A DNA stretch of 64,000 nt from Aurifilum marmelostoma (taxonomy: Eukaryota; Ascomycota; Sordariomycetes; Diaporthales; Cryphonectriaceae): the NCBI GenBank assembly GCA_027559495.1, contig JAMXSV010000026.1, positions 248,001-312,000 of the forward strand, read 5' to 3'. Made by a program: the position numbers and the translations under genes. Under the pieces are notes generated by a model that had not been told where the DNA came from, did no database searches, and saw only the letters and a program-made list of their open reading frames with translations. This document shows positions 53,396-62,993 of this stretch, piece by piece. The first letter of the stretch is position 1, and each line of letters opens with the position of its first letter.

Positions 53396-55093
53396 CTACA
53401 AATACAATCCCTCCGGTTCACCTTCCTGCTTTGTCCGGAGCACTCTCTCGCGAGCAGACCTGAAGTCGGACATCTGCACCCGCATGCGCCTCTCTCGCAG
53501 TGCCAGCAGACCGGCCTCGGAGCAGATGGCCTTGATGTCGGCACCAGAGAGATCATCCTTCTGCGCGATGAACTCCTCCAGCTCCACGTCCTCGTTGAGG
53601 TTCATCTTGGACGTGTGCAGGTTGAAGATCTTGCGCTTCGTGTTCTGGTCTGGAGGCTCGAAGAGGATCTTGCGGTCGATCCGCCCAGGCCTGATCAGGG
53701 CAGGGTCGAGGGTCTCGATCTTGTTGGTCGCCATGATGACCTTGACGTCGCCGCGGTCGTCGAAGCCGTCCAGCTGGTTGAGGAGCTCAAGCATGGTCCG
53801 CTGCACCTCTCGCTCGCCGCCCGACGTAGACTCGTAACGCTTGGTGCCGATAGCATCAATCTCGTCAATAAAGACAATAGACGGGGCGTTCTCGCCAGCA
53901 ACCTGCACGTCATACATGTTAGCATACTTGTTTTCTGTTTCTCTCTCGGGGGGGGGGGGGAGGGCGCGCTGCTGGACTGACCTGGAAGAGCTGGCGGACC
54001 AGGCGGGGGCCATCGCCGAGATACTTCTGGATCAGCTCGGAGCCGACAATGCGCAAGAAGGTTGCAGAGGTCTGATTTGCCACGGCCTTGGCCAGGAGCG
54101 TCTTTCCGGTACCTGGAGCACCGTAGAGAATCACACCCTTGGGCGGCTTGATGCCCATCTCCTCGTACAGCTCTGGGTGCAGCAGGGGCAGCTCGACTGA
54201 CTCTCTGACCTCCTGAATCTGCTGCTCCAGGCCACCAATGTCCGCGTATGACTCAGTCGGGGCCTTGTCCAGCTTCATGACGCTGACGGCAGGGTCGGTG
54301 TCGTCCGTCAGGACACCCACGATGCTGACGCTCTTATGGTGCAGCAGGACGCTGGCACCGGGCTCGAGCAGGTCCTTGTCAACAAAGCTCATGATGCTGA
54401 CGTAGTACTCGGGGCCGGTAGTGCTGGACACGATAGCGTGGTCGTCGTCGATCATCTCCTCGAGGGTGCCAACGCCCATGGGGCTGCCCCTCATGTCGTC
54501 GACACGGCCGCGCTCGTCGGCGTTGCGGTCGTCGGCGTGGTCGTCGGCGGTAACCGGGGCAGAGCTGTCCTTGGCCGCCTTGGCCTTGCGGAGACGTTCC
54601 TGGTTCTCAACGTATTCCTCCTCGAGGAGGAGATGGTCGTGGATGCGCTGCATGCGCAGCAGGCGGAGCTTGCAGCGCTGGCTGGGATAGACGGCGGGGA
54701 GCTTGGCGGCTGCACTGGTACCACCCTGCTTTCTCTTCTTGCGGCCGACGCGCATGGTAGGCTTCGGGGGAGGCTCATACTTGGGCTTGTCCTTCTGTAG
54801 GGGTGAGAACGAGAAATTGTCAGCGGCCAAGGCTTTGACACCATCACAAACGAGAAGGAGGGCATCGGGAATGAAAGATCGGGGCTCGGATGGGGTAAAG
54901 CATACCTTCTTGTCCTTTTCGTCGCGACCATCCTGGCCTGGGCCCATACCAGATTGATTCTGACCCTGTTTAGAGAGGACATCGTTAGTTGATGATAATA
55001 ATAATAATGATGCTGCTGAATGGATGCTGAGAGAGGCACCGTCGGCCAAAACGAGCACGACATGGGCGAAGGCAATGGAAGTTGGCGTACCAT
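53396..55093 (-). CDS. RPT2: 26S proteasome regulatory ATPase subunit 4 (Rpt2)
   Basis: Exons are 55091-55093 (the ATG alone), 54906-54965, 53982-54794 and 53396-53902, total 1383 nt, 460 residues. Splicing ATG|GGT gives MGQNQSG, the conserved N-myristoylation site of Rpt2. Next come a basic linker (GRKKRKQGG), the coiled coil (RIHDHLLLEEEYVENQERLR), the OB domain, Walker A GAPGTGKT, Walker B IVFIDEIDAIG, the second region of homology ATNKIETLDPALIRPGRIDR and the C-terminal HbYX tail LYL. Rpt2 is one of six AAA+ subunits of the 19S base and gates the 20S channel. The last intron (53903-53981) carries a G13 run. It is head to head with the E2 gene UBC1. Confidence 0.97.
53948..53960 (+). repeat. 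G13 homopolymer in the last RPT2 intron
   Basis: Thirteen consecutive G in the 79-nt intron between exons 3 and 4; C-rich on the sense strand. Confidence 0.85.
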
Positions 55094-56285
55094 TTTGACG
55101 ACTTCAGCCGCGAGAAACGGCCAGAGAACAGGGAGCGATTGGAAGACCCAAGGAATAAAATGTGTGTCTCTTTCTCTGAGGCTCTTGGGAGCCTGGAGAC
55201 GCGGTGGACTGGATGGTTGATTGGTTGCTGCTTGTTTGCTTTGGTGTTGGATTTGGAAGCAGCCAGACAGACAAGCTGAAGAGGTAGGTACAAGTAGGTG
55301 GTCTGGGGATCGGAGTTAGGTAATCAGGCTGCCACACTGACACGCAGCTCTGGGGGTAACTGAGTTAGTGCTTCAAGGTTTACGCACAGTCGCCTGCCGG
55401 GACAAGGGCCAGCTTGGAGCCTGTACCACACTGAACAGAACTTGCATGGTCCCCTGTAGGTTTGGCGGGCTAGGCCCCCCGCTGCAGGGGCCAGTCCAAT
55501 GAGGTCACTGCTGTAAGCTCCCTATTGATTCTGAGGAGTACCTACTGCACTACTGATTGATCGCTGATACTTTGTCCTGCGCCAGTCAAGTACAGTACAC
55601 AGTACTGAGGCGATGTTCTGACAAGCTGCGTACCGCGGTACTGTGCTGCATATGGCATGGTACAAAGCATCCAGAACAGCAAACCACCTGCACGACCACA
55701 CTAATAATGCCGGGTCCTCCTGCTCCTTGTCTCCAACACATTCAAGCCTGATTGTCTTTCCCCTCTGCCTCACATCTTCCAGCAAGCCTCTGTCTGTGCC
55801 CAATTTCTAGTCTTTCTGACTACTGCCGAACTTTTTGCAGCCTTGAGAAGGGCGTAGGGTGTGTTGACTGGACCGGACCAGACTGGGCTGGCTTGGAATG
55901 AAACGGACTGGCTCGTCCTGCCTGTGACAGGTGATAACGAGCTGTGGCACTTGTTCGTGGCCCTCCAACATCAAACTGCACATTCCATCCTGTACTGCAA
56001 CTGTGGAAGACAGTGTTCGAGGACTTCCTCTCCTTCACCCTCTTACCCCACTACCCCTCATTCCCTGTTTTACCCTTTGAAAGAAGAAAAGAAAGAAGGG
56101 TAGGGGGGAAAGAAAGCCAAATCCCAGCACAGAAATACATGCCATTGACCACGCCTACCACCACACCTAGTCTGCAGCCTTTACCTCGGACTGGAAAGCG
56201 TTTCTTACCAAATCTTTCTCAGATACAGGTCATACAGAAAACCATCTTACGTTTCTCGACTATCCATCCCTCATTCCTCGACAAG
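55094..56285. other. Bidirectional promoter region between RPT2 and UBC1
   Basis: 1.2 kb between divergent proteasome and E2 genes. By eye I found no exact copy of the yeast proteasome element GGTGGCAAA. The UBC1-proximal 250 bases are pyrimidine- and A-rich, as in a leader. Confidence 0.6.
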
Positions 56286-57208
56286 ATGGCCACCACACGC
56301 GAGCGCAGGATTGCAAAAGAGCTGGCAGATATGCATCAGGACAGGGACAAGTCAGGCGTGTCTGCCTCTCCCATCGACCAGAGCAACCTGACACACCTCA
56401 AGGGCACCTTTCCCGGCCCTCCAGATACTCCCTATGCTGGCGGCACATATGTGGTGGACATCCTGATTCCAGACATGTACCCTTTCAAGTCACCCGTCAT
56501 GAAGTTTGACACCAAGATGTGGCATCCTAATGTCAGCAGTCAGACTGTGAGTTTCCCTGTGACGACTGAGATGCCTAGACCCGACACCACCGTCTTCATC
56601 TGCACCACCCACACGAGGAATCCAGTACTAAATAATCATCTATACGTCTACCAAAACAACAGGGCGCAATCTGTCTCGACGTTCTCGGCAACGGCTGGTC
56701 GCCCGTCGGTACCATCAAGACCGCCCTACTCTCCCTGCGCATGCTCCTCGAAGCTCCGAATCCCAAAGATCCCCAGGACGCTGAGGTTGCCAAGATGATG
56801 ATGGAAGACCACGAGTACTTCGAGAGTGTGGCACATGACTGGGCCGTCAGATACGCCGGGGCCCCAAGGATACGCCCTCCCCCCGACCAGATACAGCGGA
56901 AGAGCAAGGCGAAGAAGGAGGACGATATCAACAGGTAAGAAGACACGAGCTCCCCACCCTTGTGTGGACAAGATGGCGGACAGAATCTTTTTTTCTTCTT
57001 CTTGTATGCTGACGGACATTTTTGTTGGGGTAGATATCAAGGCTGGAATAAGAACATGGTCGACCGCTTCGTCAACATGGGCTTCGAGCTTGATAGCGTC
57101 GTTGACGCCTTCGCCTACGTGGGCATTGACCGGAACGGCGGCGAGGATTACGAGATGGAAGAGGCCTACATGGGAGATGTCACGGCCCGTCTCTTGGGTG
57201 AGAACTGA
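56286..57208 (+). CDS. UBC1: Ubiquitin-conjugating enzyme E2 with C-terminal UBA (Ubc1/E2-25K type)
   Basis: Exons are 56286-56546, 56663-56934 and 57034-57208, 235 residues, all phases consistent. The UBC fold is at about 1-155: RERRIAKELADM, LKGTFPGPPDTPYAGGTYVV, YPFKSPVMKFDTKMWHPNV, then GAICLDVLGNGWSPVGTIKT with catalytic Cys91. The C-terminal extension (about 190-235) reads NKNMVDRFVNMGFELDSVVDAF, a UBA domain typical of Ubc1, which extends K48-linked chains on APC/C substrates and acts in ER-associated and vacuolar degradation in yeast. It is cytosolic or nuclear, and divergent from RPT2. Confidence 0.95.
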
Positions 57209-58128
57209 ATCCAGGCGCACATCCACAGCGGAATCCGATTAATACAGGGACAAAGGAGAGGTGTGGAACAATAATGGCAGCCATTGTCTCTTGTCCTAAG
57301 GGCATGGCCGAACAGCAGCAACAAGGCAGTGCATCTTCTGCGTGTCGATGTTGTCCTGGGACAAGATGGGCACTTTTGTCAGGCCAAGGTGTGATGTTGA
57401 GATGAAGCATGACTTTCCTTTTGTTGTTGCACAATTATTGCACAATCTGGTGTTAAGGAGGCTGCATCAACCAGTTGCGTTGTGCACACATCAGGTCTTT
57501 TGAGGGACGTGATTCCCAGAGCATGGCAGTCAACAGATTCCAAAGGTTGGTTCTGCGGTTTAAGGCGTTCAGGTCATCAAAGGGGGGAGACTATCAAGCA
57601 TTTTTGATCACACAGCTCAGTCCAGATCGACTCAGCCTCTCCATCAATTTGGGAAGAGGTTATATTGCTTCTGTGAGCTGACATAGAAATTCCCAAACCA
57701 AGTCTACTATTCTACTATTCAGGGCCGGTCTATAATACCTACAGGAAGTGAGCTACATGTAGCCCATCTAGTTATCATCGTGTTAGAGACACTAGCACAG
57801 GCATACATGCCATATGACATGGTCAAACCAGAATGAGCCAATGAGGTATTTGGGTATGAGAAAAATGCATTTGGACACCACGCCGCTTCCACCCAGTCTA
57901 TAAAATTTGTGAATGAGAAAGACGCACCCCTTGTCCACGAGCCTACAGTATAATGCCCGCCGAGCCTTTCCTGCCATCCAAAGGTTCCTTGTACACAGTT
58001 CCATGTGCCCTCTGGTAAGAGAGGATCACACAAAACTGAAAAGCCCACTATCTACCCCGGAGAGGCGCATGAAGAGCCGTCAGGTCTTCCCTCTCCACAA
58101 CTGGCCCGGTTTTGCGGTAGCCACAGCT
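57209..58128. other. Intergenic between convergent UBC1 and succinyl-CoA ligase genes
   Basis: 0.9 kb of 3' flanks. Open frames here have no domain. Nothing else seen. Confidence 0.6.
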
Positions 58129-59590
58129 TTACAGAAGGTCCCGTCGGACGAACTCGTCGCGGAGGGCCTTACCCAGACCGGCGGGCGAGCGCTCGACGAT
58201 GACACCGGCGCTCTCCAGGGCCTTGATCTTGGAGTCGGCACCACCCTTGCCACCAGACACGATGGCACCAGCGTGGCCCATACGGCGTCCAGGGGGCGCA
58301 GAGATTCCAGCAATAAAGCTGACGACAGGCTTGCCGCCGTTGACGGTGTTGTGCTCGCGGAGGAAGTCAGCGGCATCCTCCTCAGCGGAACCACCAATCT
58401 CGCCAATCATGATAATACCATCCGTCTCGGAGTCCTGGAGGAAGACCTTGAGGCAGTCGATGAAGTTGGTGCCGGAGAAGGGATCGCCACCAATACCGAC
58501 GACGAGAGACTGGCCCAGACCAGCCTGGGTGGTCTGGTTGACGGCCTCGTAGGTCAGGGTGCCAGAGCGGGAGACGATGCCAATGCGGCCGCGCTTGTGG
58601 ATGAAGCCGGGCATAATGCCGATCTTGCACTGGCCGGGGGCAATGATACCAGGGCAGTTGGGGCCCACGAGACGAGTCTTGGACTGGGTCTTGAGCATGG
58701 ACGTGATGCGCACCATGTCTGCGAAGAAGTGCTTGTTAGCGAGCTGTTGATAGCGGAATACACAAGTAGGAGGGGAGGGGATAACTGACCATGTTGAGGA
58801 ATACCCTCAGTGATGCAGACCACGAGTGGGACCTCGGCCTCGATGGCCTCCTGGATACCTCCTGCTGCCAGGGGAGGACTGTTGCGGTCAGCAAGACTGA
58901 TTTTTTTCTGACCAACCCATGCCACGTCCAGATCCTCATGTGCGTGTGTGCATGCACCCTTCTTCTCTTCTGGGTGAAAGAATCCTTACGGGACAAAGAT
59001 TCCTGTGGCGGTCGCGCCGGTCTCCTTGACGGCATCGGCGACGGACGCGAAGACGGGACGGTCGAGGTGCGTAGTGCCGGCCTTCTTTGGGTTTGTTCCT
59101 CCAACAACCTTGGTGCCTGCAGACGAAGTACGATATATGTGATCAGACGTTTGTCATTTGTCGCGCAACGGCCTTCGTAGGGATCATGTAATTACCGTAG
59201 GCAATGGCCTGCTCAGCGTGGAAACTACAGAGAGGCAAGAGTCATGTTAGCCATGCGAGCCCCGGCGCAGACAGTACACTCGGCTCTGCGATCTTTATTG
59301 ATATCCTCTTCTTCCATATGGCTTCTTTTCCCCTTTGCCTCTCCAGTAAGAGGCACCGCGATAAGCTCCACGCCAGCAGAGAGGGGACACCATAGGCAGA
59401 CGTAGCCGACTTACGTTCCCTGCTTGCCAGTAAAGCCCTGGAAGATGACCTTGGTATCGGCATTGATTCTGAGGTTCTCGATGGTGTTGGTATAGGGGCC
59501 GGTCTGGGCGCTGTACGTCCTCTTGCAGAGGTGTCGCAGCGTCGAGGCCGAGGCTGACGAGAGCCGTGCTTGTCTCGCAAAGGCCTGCAT
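58129..59590 (-). CDS. LSC1: Succinyl-CoA ligase alpha subunit, mitochondrial
   Basis: Five exons: 59415-59590, 59196-59224 (29 nt), 58990-59116, 58790-58878 and 58129-58718, 1011 nt, 336 residues. The start is the ATG at 59590; the frame upstream has only TTG. The N-terminus (MQAFARQARLSSASASTLRH) is an Arg/Ser-rich mitochondrial presequence. The CoA-binding domain holds TKVIFQGFTGKQGTFHAEQA and GGTNPKKAGTTHLDRPVFAS. The ligase domain holds VGPNCPGIIAPGQCKIGIMP, RIGIVSRSGTLTYEAV and GIGGDPFSGTNFIDCL, with the phosphorylated His in RRMGHAGAIVSGGKGG. It catalyses the substrate-level phosphorylation step of the TCA cycle together with a beta subunit not in this window. It shares a divergent promoter with ELP3. 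Confidence 0.97.
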
Positions 59591-60372
59591 TCTGGGTAGC
59601 TCTGGCAAGTTAGGGAGAAGAAAGATGTGTGAGGGGAGAAGGATAGAAGAAGGGCAGGAAAAGAGAAAAAGGGAAAAGGTGACGTTGGAGGAGATGGGAG
59701 GCTCGATTCAGGTTGAGGTCGTGTTTGATTAAGCTTGGCTCGAGGGCAGTTTGCTGCTGAGGATCGTTTCGTTGCAGCAGCAGCAGCTTCAGTTCCGGCT
59801 CCAGTTCTAGTGCTCAAGCCTCAGTGACCAGGTCTGCAGTGTCCGTTGCCCACATGCCTCACCTGCTACCCACTGTAGTGCGGGCTCAGGTGTGTCAGGG
59901 TACCTCCTCGGTACTACTAAAGAATACTACCATGACATGTACCGTCATATGTACCGCACGGGACCCACACTGCTCCCAGTTTGGAGTAGCTTTCTTGTCC
60001 CTTTTTTTTTTTTTTTCCTCTCTTTCTTATGGCGCACCTTGCCTGCCGAGTCAGCAGTTGCTCCAACTGCGACTGCTTATCAGTACCTTATCGGCCACTG
60101 GAGAGGCACTGGTACTACACAGAATTTCAGGGCCCCCACTACAGGGAACTACTGGACAGTACAGGCCCCAATGTGCACCCCGCCCTCCATCACTACTGCA
60201 TTCCAATAGCCTAGTACCATGTACCATAATACAGTAGGTCCTGGCGAATAGTCGATACTCTATTTTGAAAGTTCCCCACCACAACTTTTTGAGACTTCAC
60301 TTCTGTCAACCTGCCACTGCTGCCGACTCACCTACTTCCTAACTTGATGACATTTTCGTTTCTGTTCTCCCA
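59591..60372. other. Bidirectional promoter between succinyl-CoA ligase alpha and ELP3
   Basis: 782 bases between divergent starts. It contains a T15 run (60002-60016) and repeated GTAC-rich palindromic words (59900-59955, 60210-60235). No gene supported. Confidence 0.6.
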
Positions 60373-62097
60373 ATGGCGACCACAACAGTGACAGTGACCA
60401 AGCCGGGTCGCAAGAAGGATGCCGACCTGCCTCCAGAGAACGAACGCTTCCTGCGATGTTGCGCAGACATCGCCAATGCCCTCATCGAGGACCACGAGGC
60501 CGCCCACGATCCTTCACGCCCCAAGAAGGACCTCAACTTGAACGCTGTCCGTTCGAGGCTGGCAAAGAAGCACAAGATCAACAATATGCCGCCGTTGACC
60601 GCCATCATCGCCGCCGTTCCCGAGCACTACAAGAAGTACATCCTCCCCAAGCTCGTGGCCAAACCCATCCGGACCTCCTCCGGCATAGCTGTCGTCGCCG
60701 TCATGTGCAAACCTCACCGCTGTCCACACATTGCATACACTGGCAACATCTGTGTCTACTGTCCCGGTGGTCCAGACTCGGATTTTGAGTACAGCACACA
60801 GTCATATACTGGCTACGAGCCCACCTCCATGCGTGCCATCCGGGCCAGGTACGATCCCTTCGAGCAGGCCCGCGGCCGTGTCGATCAGCTCAAGTCTCTC
60901 GGTCATTCTGTCGACAAGGTCGAGTACATCATCATGGGCGGCACCTTCATGTCCCTGCCTGAGCCGTACAGGGACGACTTCATCTCACAGCTGCACAACG
61001 CCCTCAGCGGATATCAGACCTCGAACGTCGACGAGGCTGTCGAGGCCGGCGAGATGAGCAACACAAAATGCGTTGGCATCACTATAGAAACAAGACCAGA
61101 TTACTGTCTGCAGCCGCACCTGTCCAGCATGCTGCGGTATGGGTGTACAAGGTTGGAGATTGGTGTGCAGTCTCTGTACGAAGATGTCGCACGTGACACG
61201 AACCGTGGACACACCGTGGCTGCTGTGGCCGAGACGTTTTGTCTTGCCAAAGACGCCGGCTTCAAAGTGGTCAGCCACATGATGCCAGATCTTCCCAACG
61301 TCGGCATGGAGCGGGATCTCGACCAGTTCCGCGAGTACTTTGAAAACCCAGCTTTCCGAACTGACGGTCTCAAGATCTATCCGACCCTCGTGATCAGAGG
61401 CACTGGACTCTATGAGCTGTGGAGGACTGGCCGGTATCAGAACTACACCCCCAACGGCCTGATCGACCTGGTCGCCCGCATTCTAGCTCTGATCCCGCCA
61501 TGGACTCGCATATACCGTGTCCAGCGTGATATCCCGATGCCTCTCGTCACGTCGGGCGTGGAGAATGGAAACCTTCGCGAGCTTGCCCTAGCCCGCATGA
61601 AGGATTTTGGCACCACCTGCCGCGATGTGCGGACCCGAGAGGTAGGCGTGAACGAGGTCAAGAACAAGATACGCCCCAACCAGATCGAGCTCATCAGGAG
61701 GGACTACACGGCCAACGGAGGCTGGGAGACGTTTCTCGCCTACGAGGATCCTAAGCAGGACATCCTCGTGGGCCTGCTCCGGCTGCGCAAGTGCACTGAG
61801 AAGTACACATACCGCGAAGAGTTGGTGGGCCAGCAGACGAGTCTGGTTCGCGAACTGCACGTCTACGGCACGGCAGTACCGGTCCATGCGCGAGACCCCA
61901 AGAAATTTCAGCACCAAGGCTTTGGGACTCTATTAATGGAAGAGGCTGAAAGGATAGCCAGGGACGAGCACGGCAGTGAAAAGATCAGTGTCATTTCTGG
62001 TGTCGGAGTCAGGAGCTACTACAAAAAGCTGGGGTACTGGCTGGATGGGCCGTACATGAGCAAATGGTTAGATGGACGACCGGGACCTGACGCTTGA
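60373..62097 (+). CDS. ELP3: Elongator complex catalytic subunit Elp3 (radical SAM tRNA-modifying enzyme with GNAT domain)
   Basis: Single exon, 574 residues, slightly longer than the usual ~550. The radical-SAM cluster is C117-x9-C127-x2-C130 (RCPHIAYTGNICVYCPGGPD). Downstream come EYIIMGGTFMSLP, GITIETRPDYC, RLEIGVQSLYEDV and VVSHMMPDLPNVGMERDL. The C-terminal acetyltransferase domain has RELHVYGTAVPVH and the acetyl-CoA loop QHQGFGTLLMEEAERIA. Elp3 carboxymethylates U34 of tRNAs as part of Elongator; earlier literature also proposed histone acetylation. The start ATG follows CTCCCA, and the next Met is far inside. The conservation is very clear. Confidence 0.98.
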   Translation: MATTTVTVTKPGRKKDADLPPENERFLRCCADIANALIEDHEAAHDPSRPKKDLNLNAVRSRLAKKHKINNMPPLTAIIAAVPEHYKKYILPKLVAKPIRTSSGIAVVAVMCKPHRCPHIAYTGNICVYCPGGPDSDFEYSTQSYTGYEPTSMRAIRARYDPFEQARGRVDQLKSLGHSVDKVEYIIMGGTFMSLPEPYRDDFISQLHNALSGYQTSNVDEAVEAGEMSNTKCVGITIETRPDYCLQPHLSSMLRYGCTRLEIGVQSLYEDVARDTNRGHTVAAVAETFCLAKDAGFKVVSHMMPDLPNVGMERDLDQFREYFENPAFRTDGLKIYPTLVIRGTGLYELWRTGRYQNYTPNGLIDLVARILALIPPWTRIYRVQRDIPMPLVTSGVENGNLRELALARMKDFGTTCRDVRTREVGVNEVKNKIRPNQIELIRRDYTANGGWETFLAYEDPKQDILVGLLRLRKCTEKYTYREELVGQQTSLVRELHVYGTAVPVHARDPKKFQHQGFGTLLMEEAERIARDEHGSEKISVISGVGVRSYYKKLGYWLDGPYMSKWLDGRPGPDA

Positions 62098-62993
62098 ACT
62101 ATAGCCTGAGGGTCTTCACAGGACTCAGCTCGCCATGATGGCGAAGGAACGCGTGGCGCAGATTGAGCGCGCTGATCCAACACAGCGCCTCCTGCAAGAC
62201 GATGACGCAAATAAGCCATAGAGTGAAGGTCTTTTTACCATCGCCTCACACACTTTCGCGAGATATGGTATCTTCTCAGAGCCTTGTCAGGGTCGGTCAG
62301 AACATAGGCTGGCGGATCTTCACCTTCTTGAGCGGGAGGATTCCAACCCAGCGTATAGTTGGACCAAAGTCCATCAACTATGATGTCGTCTCTCAAACGC
62401 GATTGTTCGCACCCTCGGACCGTCGCCAATCCGGTGTCTGTCATCTGATGGCTGAGAGCGTCCAAATACGTCATTGTAGGACAAAGAGGATGCGGATGGT
62501 GGAGAAGCGGATGCGGCTCGCAGCCCCCGAGGCGCGGGGAAGATGGGTGGAAGAGCGGCCTGGTTGGGACTTGGCGAGCCATCTCGCTTGGTTGGTCGCC
62601 TCGACCCCCAATGCTGACAAGCGTTGTGCTTGTCCCTTTTGGCATCTGCGATCCAAGGGCTGCTCATCGCGATGTGGTCACCGGAAGACTTGGCGCATGG
62701 TGTTGCTGGTCAGGGGTGGCAGGCTGGGCTGTCCTGCTCATTGTGTGAGAGTACAGTACAGTAAGAGGAGGAAGAGACAGGTGAGGACGCCGAAAGCGAC
62801 CAACGCCATAAAATGGGATGCCAGCGCCTGCTCGCAAGGCAGATGTTACAGCACAAGCTTGCATGATTTATGAATCCAGACCGTCGCTCTCCGCTAGTCA
62901 AGAAAGAAAACCCCCTGCACCAAAGATCTCACCACCTTCTCCTGTCGTGGGAACTTGCCAAGGCAAGGGGCAAGTCTAATGTGACTGCAAAAA
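62098..62993. other. Intergenic between ELP3 and the MFS transporter
   Basis: 0.9 kb. A plus-strand open frame (62163-62873) and several minus-strand frames overlap without domain features. Nothing supported. Confidence 0.55.

Noticed and set aside
52647..53837. 396-codon plus-strand frame overlapping RPT2
   Set aside because: The downstream half is antisense to the RPT2 ATPase domain; the upstream half has no features.
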